Origin: Pseudoflavonifractor intestinihominis
GTDB lineage: Bacteria > Bacillota > Clostridia > Oscillospirales > Oscillospiraceae
Length of the DNA: 64,000 bases
Direction: 5' to 3'
NCBI RefSeq assembly: GCF_040096055.1
Contig: NZ_JBBMFK010000021.1
Span: 4,031-68,030 of the forward strand
Positions 24,609 through 32,062 of this stretch are shown piece by piece (position 1 is the first letter of the stretch; every line of letters starts with the position of its first letter). The notes under the pieces were generated by a model. That model was given only the letters and a program-made list of their open reading frames with translations, had not been told where the DNA came from and ran no database searches. Made by a program: the position numbers and the translations under genes.

Positions 24609-25905
24609 GGTCAGCCTCCCTTCCATCCGCTGTTCCGAGCAGGCGGCGCTTGCCCACCCGGATGCTGTGGACCAGCCGCAGGTGGGCGGGGCACACATAG
24701 GCGCAGGCGCCGCACTCGGTGCAGGCGGAGATCTTTTCCCGCTCCAGGGCCTCCCACTGTCCGTTCCGGACGTACAGGTGGAGGAAGAGGGGCGAGAGTC
24801 CGGCGGGGCAGACCTCCACGCACCGGCCGCACCGGAGGCAGGGCCCCTCAGGCCGGATGGCGGGGTAGAGGTCCGCCGCCGACAGGGCCAGCAGGGCGCG
24901 GGTGTCCCCGGTCACCGGGGCGGTCAGGTCGAACTGGGCCTTGCCCGTCATGGGGCCGCCGGCCACCAGGCGCACCGGCTCCCCCTTCCAGCCCCCGGCC
25001 TCCCGGATCAGGTCGGAGATGGGGGTGCCGATGGGCACCAGCAGGTTGGCGGGTTTGGCCACGGCGGAGCCGGTCACGGTGACCAGCCGGTGGGTCAGGG
25101 CCTTTCCGTGGTACACCGCCTCCCACAGAGCGGCGGCGGCGCAGGCGGTAAACAGGGCCCGGCCCTCCCGCGGGAAAGTCAAGGGCTGGGGGTAACGGCT
25201 GCGGAGGAGCCGCAGCTCGATGTCCCCGCCCCGCAGGGGCAGGTAGCCCCGGAGGGCGGCCACGGCGTCGTACTGGCTGCCCTCCAGGGCCAGCACGGCC
25301 CGGGGCAGGCTGAGGGCCTGCATCAGCAGCCGCACGCCGCCCAGCACCGCCTCGGGCCGGTCGGCCATGAGACGGCGGCGGGAGGTGACGTAGGACTCGG
25401 ACTCGGTGCCGTCGATGAGCAGGGCGTCCGCCTTGCCCATGGCGTCGCGGAGCAGCTGGGACAGGGGACGGCCGGTGCCGTCCATGGCGGTGAGGCCGGC
25501 CTGGGCTGCGATGTCGGCCAGTTCGCCGGGCCGGAGGCTGGCAGGAGAGGCGTCCTTGTCCACCCGACGCCAGGCTGGGGAGGCCACAGGGGTGTCCTTC
25601 CCGTCGCTGTCAATGACCACCGAGAGCACCGTGCCGCCCCGGAGCTGCTGCCGGGGCTCCACCGCCGCCACGGTGCCGGACACGCTGGCGTGGACCGCCG
25701 CCAGGCCGGGAATGGCGTCGGCCAGCTTCTGGCCCACCCGCACCCGGTCCCCCGGCGTCACCAGGGGCACGGCAGCGGAGGTCCCCACACCGGCCAGAGG
25801 AAGCACCACCTGGGCCGGGGGCTGTTCCATGGGCCGGAAGGGGAGCTGGGCGGTGGCTTTCTTCCGCTGGGCGGGACGAATCCCGCCGAAAAAAATGGAA
25901 AACAT
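24592..25905 (-). CDS. rnfC: RnfC-like iron-sulfur subunit with degenerate NADH/FMN site
   Basis: 437 residues; ATG at 25905 behind AGAGGTGGAG. An N-terminal barrel-sandwich domain (VHASVSGTV) is followed by the region that in RnfC and complex-I subunit NuoF binds FMN and NADH. There the usual GLGGAGFPT reads AMDGTGRPL and NGAECEPYIT reads DGTESESYVT, so flavin and NADH binding are doubtful. The C-terminus keeps two complete [4Fe-4S] motifs, CLRCGRCVEVCP and CTECGACAYVCP. The first gene of rnfC-D-G-E-A. The electron donor of this complex is therefore open. Confidence 0.88.
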   Translation of the reverse strand: MFSIFFGGIRPAQRKKATAQLPFRPMEQPPAQVVLPLAGVGTSAAVPLVTPGDRVRVGQKLADAIPGLAAVHASVSGTVAAVEPRQQLRGGTVLSVVIDSDGKDTPVASPAWRRVDKDASPASLRPGELADIAAQAGLTAMDGTGRPLSQLLRDAMGKADALLIDGTESESYVTSRRRLMADRPEAVLGGVRLLMQALSLPRAVLALEGSQYDAVAALRGYLPLRGGDIELRLLRSRYPQPLTFPREGRALFTACAAAALWEAVYHGKALTHRLVTVTGSAVAKPANLLVPIGTPISDLIREAGGWKGEPVRLVAGGPMTGKAQFDLTAPVTGDTRALLALSAADLYPAIRPEGPCLRCGRCVEVCPAGLSPLFLHLYVRNGQWEALEREKISACTECGACAYVCPAHLRLVHSIRVGKRRLLGTADGREADHEEEA

Positions 25906-25974
25906 GTCTCCACCTCTTGCATGAGAATACAACAGAATTGCCGCTGGGGCGAAACACCCCAGAATAACCGATCT

Positions 25975-26004
25975 ATTATACCGTATTGATACGCGAAATG
26001 TCCA
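25975..26004 (-). promoter_or_regulatory. Candidate rnf operon promoter
   Basis: Minus strand TGGACA (26004-25999), 18-base spacer, TATAAT (25980-25975). The leader contains a CTGGGG/CCCCAG hairpin at 25943-25961. Confidence 0.6.
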
Positions 26005-26109
26005 GCGGAGCGGGGAATTTCCCCGGAATCCGGCGAAGGGAGGGGGAAAAGCGGGGACCATAGCACTTTAAAGAGAAAAAGATTTTTTGCAAAAACCGTA
26101 AAATCACGA

Positions 26110-26138
26110 TTGACAAATGTCTGTTTCAGAGGTATGAT
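26110..26138 (+). promoter_or_regulatory. Promoter of the T-box/ilvB operon
   Basis: TTGACA (26110-26115), 17-base spacer, TATGAT (26133-26138). Confidence 0.88.
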
Positions 26139-26144
26139 ACCAGT

Positions 26145-26438
26145 TAATTACATACCGTGCACAGACAGATGTGCCGGACAGAAAGGCAATGACTGGGTAA
26201 GTACGGCCATGGCGTAAGCGCAGAGAGGGGGCGGCTGGTGTAAGCCCCCGTGAGCATGGACCGGAACGTCGCCCGAGGAGCAGCCGGGCTGAACGGGGAG
26301 CACACTCCCCTGGTAGGCACGGCCGGTTCCCCTCCGTTATCGGGGCAAAAGCGCGCGGGGCGGTGCCCTGCGAATTTAGGTGGTACCACGGAGCATGACT
26401 TCGTCCTATGGGACGAAACGTCGTGCTCTTTTCTTTTT
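26145..26438 (+). ncRNA. T-box leader riboswitch of ilvB
   Basis: A long leader between promoter and ilvB. AGAGAG with GGCTGGTGTAAGCC (about 26222-26246) is the stem I AG-bulge/apical part. GGAACGTCGCCC at 26263-26274 looks like the specifier loop, suggesting GTC (Val) as the specifier codon at 26268-26270. The antiterminator core AGGTGGTACCACGG is at 26378-26391, and the competing terminator is GAGCATGAC...GTCGTGCTC (26391-26428) followed by TTTTCTTTTT. Uncharged tRNA pairing at GGTGG would release transcription of ilvB-ilvN-(ilvC). The T-box identity is firm; the specifier assignment is tentative. Confidence 0.92.
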
Positions 26439-26474
26439 CCATGTTGGAAATGAAACCAAAGGAGGTCTCACGAT

Positions 26475-28181
26475 ATGAAGATGAAAACCCCGCAGATCCT
26501 GATGGAATGCCTGCTGGAGCAGGGGGTGGACACGGTATTCGGCTACCCCGGCGGCACCATCCTGAACATCTATGACGAGCTGGAGCTCCATGGATATAAG
26601 GACAAGATCCACCACATCCTGACCGCCCACGAGCAGGGGGCCTCCCACGCCGCCGACGGCTATGCCCGCGCCACCGGCAAGGTGGGCGTGTGCTTTGCCA
26701 CCAGCGGCCCCGGCGCCACCAACCTGACCACCGGCATCGCCACCGCCTACTACGACTCCTCCCCCGTGGTGTTCATCACCGTCAACGTGGCGGAGAATCT
26801 GATCGGCAAGGACTCCTTCCAGGAGGTGGATATCACCGGCATCACCATGCCCATCACCAAGTGCAACTACCTGGTCCGCCGGGCGGATGACCTGGCCGAC
26901 GTGATCCGGGAGGCCTTTGCCATCGCCCGCTCCGGCCGTCCCGGCCCGGTGCTCATCGACATCCTGAAGAACGTTACATATGAGGAGGCGGAGTACGAGT
27001 ACCTGCCCCCCAGCGAGCACAGCAAGCACGGCCGCCTGGCCGCCATGCTCCGCCGGGCCTCCCACGACCTGCGCACCCCCGAGCCCGACCGGGGGGACAT
27101 CGACAAGCTGCTGGATATGATCGAGGAGGCCAAGAAGCCCCTTGTGCTGGTGGGCGGCGGCGTCATCCGCTCCAAGGGCGCGGTGCCCGAGTTCCGCAAG
27201 TTCTTTGAGCGGTTGGGCGCCCCGGTGGCCTCCACCATTATGGGCGGCGGCGCCTGCCCGGGCAACCACCCCCTGTTCACCGGCATGATCGGCATGCACG
27301 GCTCCCACGCCTCCAACCACGCCGCCAACGAGTGCGACCTGCTCATCGCCATCGGCTGCCGGTTCTCCGACCGGGTGGCCACCGACCCCAAGACCTTTGC
27401 CAAGCAGGCCAAGATCGTCCAGATCGACATAGACCGGGCGGAGATTGACAAGAACGTCCCCACCGACCACCACATCATCGGCGACGCCCGGCGGGTGCTG
27501 GAGATGCTCAACGAGAAGCTGCCCGCCCACGACTACCCCGAGTGGAAGGAGTGGGTGTTCTCCCACAAGGAGGTCCCCCTGAAGAAGGACGGCGTCCTCC
27601 ACGCCCACGAGGTGCTGGAGACCATCCAGTCGGTGGCGCCCGGGGCCATCGTGGCCACCGACGTGGGCCAGCACCAGATGTGGGCCGCCCAGTATTACCA
27701 CTTTGACCGGCCCGGTCAGCTCATCACCTCCGGCGGCTTCGGCACCATGGGCTTTGGCCTGGGGGCCGCTATGGGCGCCAAGATGGGCAACCCGGACACC
27801 CCCGTGTTCCTCTGCACCGGCGACGGCTGCTTCCGTATGAACTGCCACGAGCTGTGCACTGTGGAGCACTACCACATCCCGGTGATCATTCTGATTTTCA
27901 ACAACCACACCCTGGGCATGGTCCGCCAGTGGCAGCACCTCATCTATAACGAGCGGTACTCCCAGACCGACCTGGACCGTGGCCCGGATTTCGTCAAGCT
28001 GGCCGAGGCCTACGGCCTCCGGGGCGCCCGCTGCGGCACCCAGGAGGAGCTGGAGACCGTGCTGAAGGAGGCGGTGGCCTCCGGAACGGCGTGGGTGGTG
28101 GACTGTGCCATCGATAAGGACGCCATGGTCCATCCCATGGTGCCCGGCGGCGCGCCCGTGACCAATTTCCTGTTGGATTAA
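26475..28181 (+). CDS. ilvB: Acetolactate synthase, large subunit
   Basis: 568 residues. ThDP enzyme making 2-acetolactate or 2-aceto-2-hydroxybutyrate, the first common step of valine/leucine/isoleucine synthesis. GYPGGTILNIYD and AHEQGASHAADGYAR hold the ThDP-activating glutamate (Glu53); ATSGPGATN and DSFQEVDI are family hallmarks. The C-terminal ThDP pyrophosphate motif starts at GDGCFRMNCHEL and runs to FNNHTLGMVRQW. Preceded by AAAGGAGGT. The small subunit follows by 14 bases, which supports a biosynthetic rather than catabolic (AlsS) enzyme. Confidence 0.97.
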   Translation: MKMKTPQILMECLLEQGVDTVFGYPGGTILNIYDELELHGYKDKIHHILTAHEQGASHAADGYARATGKVGVCFATSGPGATNLTTGIATAYYDSSPVVFITVNVAENLIGKDSFQEVDITGITMPITKCNYLVRRADDLADVIREAFAIARSGRPGPVLIDILKNVTYEEAEYEYLPPSEHSKHGRLAAMLRRASHDLRTPEPDRGDIDKLLDMIEEAKKPLVLVGGGVIRSKGAVPEFRKFFERLGAPVASTIMGGGACPGNHPLFTGMIGMHGSHASNHAANECDLLIAIGCRFSDRVATDPKTFAKQAKIVQIDIDRAEIDKNVPTDHHIIGDARRVLEMLNEKLPAHDYPEWKEWVFSHKEVPLKKDGVLHAHEVLETIQSVAPGAIVATDVGQHQMWAAQYYHFDRPGQLITSGGFGTMGFGLGAAMGAKMGNPDTPVFLCTGDGCFRMNCHELCTVEHYHIPVIILIFNNHTLGMVRQWQHLIYNERYSQTDLDRGPDFVKLAEAYGLRGARCGTQEELETVLKEAVASGTAWVVDCAIDKDAMVHPMVPGGAPVTNFLLD

Positions 28182-28195
28182 GGAGGGAGACAAGG

Positions 28196-28753
28196 ATGAA
28201 AAACAGTATCGTGACCCGCCGTACCCTTTCCGTCCTGGTGGAGAACGCCCCCGGCGTCCTGAGCCAGGTCTCCCGCCTCTTCTCCCGCAAAGGCTACAAC
28301 ATCGAGTCTCTGGCCGTGGGTACCACCGACGACCCGGAGGTCTCCCGTATCACCATTGAGGTCATGTGCGACGACCAGATGGCCGAGCAGATCATGAATC
28401 AGCTGCGCAAGCTCTTCCCCGTCTACTCGGTGCAGGAGCTGCTGCCCGAGCGGTCCATCCGCCGGGAGCTGGTCATGTTCAAGGTGAAGGCGGAGACCCC
28501 CGACATCCGCAACGAGGTCATCCAGATCGCCAACATCTTCCGGGCCTCCATCATCGACGTGTCCCTTAAGTCCCTGACCCTGGCCCTCATCGGCGACGAG
28601 TCCAAGGCCGATGCCATGCAGAAGCTGCTGGAGGCCTTCGGCATACTGGAGCTGGTCCGTACCGGCATGGTGGCTTTGGAGCGGGGCGCCTACACCATCA
28701 GCGACGAGAACAAGGAAAAGACGGAGTTTATCCTGGGCAAAAACGTGCTGTAA
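28196..28753 (+). CDS. ilvN: Acetolactate synthase, regulatory small subunit
   Basis: 185 residues, nearer IlvH length than the short IlvN. An N-terminal ACT domain (TLSVLVENAPGVLSQVSRLFSRKGYNIESL, quoted only in part here as ENAPGVLSQVSRLF) senses valine; the C-terminal ALS-SS domain spans about 85-165 and contains VMFKVKAET. It activates IlvB and confers feedback inhibition. GGAGGGAGACAAGG precedes the ATG. The last codons (GGGCAAAAACGTGCT) recur 79 bases downstream. Confidence 0.96.
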   Translation: MKNSIVTRRTLSVLVENAPGVLSQVSRLFSRKGYNIESLAVGTTDDPEVSRITIEVMCDDQMAEQIMNQLRKLFPVYSVQELLPERSIRRELVMFKVKAETPDIRNEVIQIANIFRASIIDVSLKSLTLALIGDESKADAMQKLLEAFGILELVRTGMVALERGAYTISDENKEKTEFILGKNVL

Positions 28754-28828
28754 GAGGGAACGTTTTTTCCTGGGCCTCGCGAGAGCGGGGCGCGGCGGGT
28801 GCCGCGTCCAACCGGGCAAGAACGTGCT
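28735..28828 (+). repeat. Echo of the ilvN 3' end downstream of its stop
   Basis: GGGCAAAAACGTGCT at 28735-28749 (end of ilvN) and GGGCAAGAACGTGCT at 28814-28828, one mismatch, separated by a GC-rich insert (CTCGCGAGAGCGGGGCGCGG region). Confidence 0.5.
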
Positions 28829-28945
28829 CCAAGGAGAGCCCACAAAAATTCTCCCGATTGTATCACAGTTATCATTCTTTTCAAGCTGCCTGTGCTATTA
28901 TCTCAGGTAACAAATATCACCTCTACTTAAAAGGAGTGTATTACA

Positions 28946-29965
28946 ATGGCAAAGATGTACTACGAAAAGGACTGCGAGCTCAGCTATCTGGACGGCAAGA
29001 AGATCGCCATCATCGGCTACGGCTCTCAGGGTCATGCCCATGCCCTCAACCTGAAGGACTCCGGCTGCGATGTGTGTGTGGGCCTGCGCGAGGGCTCCAA
29101 GAGCTGGGCCAAGGCTGAGCAGGCCGGCCTGAAGGTGATGACCGTGGCCGAGGCCGCCAAGTGGGGCGACATCGTCATGATCCTCATCAACGACGAGGTC
29201 CAGGCTGAGGTCTATAAGAAGGACATCGCCCCCTACATGACCGAGGGCAAGGCCCTGGCCTTTGCCCACGGCTTCAACATCCGCTATCAGCAGATCGTGC
29301 CTCCCGCCGGTGTGGACGTGTTCATGGCTGCCCCCAAGGGCCCCGGCCACACCGTCCGCTCCACCTACGTCAACGGCAAGGGCGTGCCCTGCCTGGTGGC
29401 CGTGGAGCAGAACGCCACTGGCAACGCCTACAAGATCGCCCTGGCCTACATCGCCGGCATCGGCGGCGCCCGTGCCGGCGTCATGGAGACCACCTTCCAC
29501 GATGAGACCGAGACCGACCTGTTCGGCGAGCAGTGCGTGCTGTGCGGCGGCGTGGTGGACCTGATGAAGTGCGGCTTCGAGACCCTGGTGGAGGCCGGCT
29601 ACGAGCCTGAGAACGCCTACTTCGAGTGCATCCACGAGATGAAGCTGATCGTGGACCTGATCAACAAGGGCGGCGTGGCTGCCATGAACTACTCCATCTC
29701 CGACACCGCCGAGTTCGGCGAGTACGTCTCCGGTCCCCGTGTCCTCCCCTACGAGGAGACCAAGAAGAACATGCGCAAGGTGCTGGACGACATCCAGGAC
29801 GGCACCTTTGCCGGCAAGTGGATTGCTGAGAACAAGAACGGCCGCTGCTTCTTCAACTCCAAGCGCGCCAACCTGAAGAAGCACCAGATGGAGATCGTGG
29901 GCGAGGAGCTCCGCAAGAACATGATCTGGGGCGGCGACAAGGACCTGGACACTGCCTCCAACTAA
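28946..29965 (+). CDS. ilvC: Ketol-acid reductoisomerase
   Basis: 339 residues, class I length. Converts acetolactate to 2,3-dihydroxyisovalerate with NAD(P)H and magnesium. The Rossmann motif is GYGSQGHAHALNLKDSG, followed by GLREGSKSW, whose Arg and Ser residues usually select NADPH. The knotted C-terminal domain has metal-ligand segments DETETDLFGEQ and ECIHEMKLIVDLI, plus SDTAEFGEY. AAAGGAGTG precedes the ATG. It lies 192 bases from ilvN and may be read through from the T-box or have its own promoter, which I could not pin down. A diverged copy of its last codons follows. Confidence 0.97.
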   Translation: MAKMYYEKDCELSYLDGKKIAIIGYGSQGHAHALNLKDSGCDVCVGLREGSKSWAKAEQAGLKVMTVAEAAKWGDIVMILINDEVQAEVYKKDIAPYMTEGKALAFAHGFNIRYQQIVPPAGVDVFMAAPKGPGHTVRSTYVNGKGVPCLVAVEQNATGNAYKIALAYIAGIGGARAGVMETTFHDETETDLFGEQCVLCGGVVDLMKCGFETLVEAGYEPENAYFECIHEMKLIVDLINKGGVAAMNYSISDTAEFGEYVSGPRVLPYEETKKNMRKVLDDIQDGTFAGKWIAENKNGRCFFNSKRANLKKHQMEIVGEELRKNMIWGGDKDLDTASN

Positions 29966-30046
29966 AACCGGACTCCGGGGCCCCCGCAAAGCCCGGCGAA
30001 GCGGGTTTTGCAGCGATAAGGACCCGGGCGCCGCTTTCAACTAAAA
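29934..30046 (+). repeat. Diverged duplicate of the ilvC 3' end
   Basis: 34 bases at 29934-29967, ending the gene, recur at 30013-30046 with 27 of 34 matching; all seven differences are transitions. The second copy would read DKDPGAAFN and stop, against DKDLDTASN and stop. The 45 bases between contain the GC-rich CCCGC...GCGGG stem and AAGCGGGTTTTGCAGC. Confidence 0.7.
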
Positions 30047-30075
30047 AACAGAACGAGCGGGCCGCAACATGAACT

Positions 30076-30124
30076 GCACCCCATTTGTTAGACAGCATGG
30101 TATACTGAATAACAAGTGGGGTGC
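30076..30124. repeat. Inverted repeat resembling an IS3-family end
   Basis: GCACCCCATTTGTTA (30076-30090) and TAACAAGTGGGGTGC (30110-30124) are inverted copies (14 of 15). The left part, TGAACTGCACCCC, resembles terminal repeats of IS3-family elements. It sits at the edge of the low-GC island carrying the GNAT gene; no transposase is present. Confidence 0.4.
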
Positions 30125-30214
30125 TTTATTATGCCAAAAGGAATCCAAAGAAATGGAACAGGATGCCTTGCTGAAAGAAGCAACGGCGAAAAGTTGAGTT
30201 TGACGGAGGATTTT

Positions 30215-30730
30215 ATGAAGATAAATGATATTGAAACGCCAAGACTTTTATTAAGAGGATTCACGAAAGAAGATGCTTTGTGGGCATATAGTATCTGGAA
30301 CAACCCAGAGATGGGACAATATTTGACGGATGAAGCAAAAGAAGAAATAGATGATGAATATTTGAAAATGTTAGAAGGCTTGGGCGAGGATGAGGAATGC
30401 TGCTATTTGATTCCTGTTTTTAAGGATTCCTTAGAACGGGTAGGAACATGCAGTTTCATGGTAAGTGACGACAAGAAAGTATACGATATTGGTTATTGCG
30501 TACATAAGAATTTTTGGCGTCAAGGCTATGCAACTGAAATCGTCCAGGGAATGATAGATTATGCGCGCAGTCAAGGGGCTGAGAAAGTGACGATTTATGT
30601 GAATCAGGAAAATGCCGCTTCCAATCGTGTTGCCCAGAAATGTGGCGGAAAGATTGTCAGCGAGAGCACATCTGAGAAAAAGGGAACAGGTATCATCATG
30701 AAAGATTATAAATACGAAATTGTATTGTAA
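30215..30730 (+). CDS. GNAT family acetyltransferase (RimJ/RimL type), low GC
   Basis: 171 residues from the ATG behind ACGGAGGA; the frame is open upstream but the homology starts at KINDIETPRLLLRGF. Family blocks: TPRLLLRGFTKED at the start, IGYCVHKNFWRQGYATEIV with the acetyl-CoA loop (RQGYAT), and NQENAASNRVAQKCGG. Relatives acetylate ribosomal-protein N-termini or small molecules; the substrate here is unknown. Its composition is clearly AT-rich against the flanking genes, so it was probably acquired horizontally. Confidence 0.85.
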   Translation: MKINDIETPRLLLRGFTKEDALWAYSIWNNPEMGQYLTDEAKEEIDDEYLKMLEGLGEDEECCYLIPVFKDSLERVGTCSFMVSDDKKVYDIGYCVHKNFWRQGYATEIVQGMIDYARSQGAEKVTIYVNQENAASNRVAQKCGGKIVSESTSEKKGTGIIMKDYKYEIVL

Positions 30731-30820
30731 AGCATTTCATACATAAAGGGAGACAAGTTATCATGTTTCTAAAGTATTTCTTGCACACTGATTTTTAGAC
30801 ATGAAGTTTCATACCTTATT

Positions 30821-31582
30821 TTATTCGTGACGCTTGCCTGCCACGATGGCGGAAATCAGCATGCCGAACAGGGAAACCAGTGTCAGGGGCATCTCCAGGG
30901 TAAGGGCGTGGCCGGGCCACAGAGTGTGGACCACGCCCCAGAGAACGGGGAAGAGGACCATGAGCCCCAGCAGCCAGACCCGCATGGCCCGGATGATGTA
31001 GGGCCAGTTGCCGTTGTGGAAGCGCACCCCGGCCAGGTTGATGCGGAACACGCCGTCGCCGTAAAAGCTGATGTTGTTCTGGTCGTAGTAGGCGGGCAGC
31101 CGCTCCTTCACCCGGAAGCACAGCCAGGCCCCGAAGAGGAGACACAGCCCCTCCAACAGCAGGACGGTGGACCCCATCTCCTCCACCGTAAAGCCCATGG
31201 CCAGCAGCACGGCGCACTCCGCCGCGCCCGCCAGGGCGCACAGGAGATAGGCCAGCCCCCACTTCCTGCGCCGGGTTTTCTGGGCCTGCCGCTCCTCCTC
31301 CGTCAGCTGGAGGGTGGACTTCACCAGGGCCTCCACCTCCTCCACCGGCAGCTGAGCCGCCGCGGTGCGCTCCCCACGGAGCAGCTCGGTCACCGTCACG
31401 CCCAGACAGTCCGCCATGGGCAGCAGCAGCCCCACGTCGGGCAGGCTCAGGCCCCGCTCCCACTTGCTCACCGCCTTGTCCGATACGAAGAGCCGTTCGG
31501 CCAGCTCTCTCTGGGTTAAATTTTTTTCCCGGCGCAGACGGGCCAGAAAGCCGCCGAACCGCTCCTTGTCAATGTCATTCAT
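30821..31582 (-). CDS. XRE-family regulator with four membrane helices
   Basis: 253 residues. Residues about 10-68 are a helix-turn-helix of the Cro/CI type (LTQRELAERLFVSDKAVSKWERG). After a linker, four hydrophobic segments follow (about 107-130, 139-155, 199-221, 230-248), so DNA binding is tethered to the membrane. A conserved region between helices (NNISFYGDGVFRINLAG) may face outside. Target unknown; such proteins are common in Clostridia and often control a neighbouring transporter, but none is adjacent here. Confidence 0.85.
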   Translation of the reverse strand: MNDIDKERFGGFLARLRREKNLTQRELAERLFVSDKAVSKWERGLSLPDVGLLLPMADCLGVTVTELLRGERTAAAQLPVEEVEALVKSTLQLTEEERQAQKTRRRKWGLAYLLCALAGAAECAVLLAMGFTVEEMGSTVLLLEGLCLLFGAWLCFRVKERLPAYYDQNNISFYGDGVFRINLAGVRFHNGNWPYIIRAMRVWLLGLMVLFPVLWGVVHTLWPGHALTLEMPLTLVSLFGMLISAIVAGKRHE

Positions 31583-31603
31583 ATGGGTCCCTCCTCTGGT
31601 CCC

Positions 31604-31633
31604 ATCCTAGCGAAAAAGACCCCTGTTTGTCAA
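31604..31633 (-). promoter_or_regulatory. Promoter of the XRE gene
   Basis: Minus strand TTGACA (31633-31628), 18-base spacer, TAGGAT (31609-31604). Confidence 0.7.
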
Positions 31634-31761
31634 TCGACCAGCGGTAGAATCCTTGGGCTCCAATGGATTCAGGCCCTTTTCCCTGGGCTGCCGCTTGCGG
31701 CGGATGGACGCAGGGAAGGGTAGGGCGCCGCAGTTGAAGATAAATTGGTGCGGGGGAATGG

Positions 31762-32041
31762 CGTTTCTATCCACGCCCTCTGAGAGAGGGCGGCTTGCCC
31801 ATGCGGAACCACTTGCCGGTGCGCAACTCATTTCAATCCGCGTCCTCCATCAGCTCCCGGACGTCCCGAATGTCATTTCTACCCACGTCCTCCCTGAGGG
31901 GGACGACCATAGGTCCCGGTCTTCTGCTTGCGCTGCTCATCATTTCTATCCGCGTCCTCCCTGAGAAGGACGACGTTCGGTGGTGTTGCTCCGCAGGCAC
32001 TCCATGACATTTCTATCCACGTTCTCCGGGCGGAGAACGGC
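31762..32041 (-). CRISPR. Degenerate type I-C CRISPR array, five repeat units
   Basis: Repeat units start at 31762, 31829, 31874, 31941 and 32008 (plus coordinates), giving periods of 67, 45, 67 and 67: 33-34-base repeats and 33-34-base spacers, with one unit shortened by 22 bases. On the plus strand each begins CATTTCTATCCACG or close, the reverse complement of the type I-C GTGGATTGAAAT end. The hairpin part differs between units (GCCCTCT/AGAGGGC, GTCCTCC/GGGGGAC, GTCCTCC/GAAGGAC, GTTCTCC/GGAGAAC) yet stays paired. It lies downstream of the cas operon in the same orientation. No leader or adaptation genes remain, so it is probably a relic. Confidence 0.8.
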
Positions 32042-32062
32042 GCAATCAGCGGCTGTGCAGTC

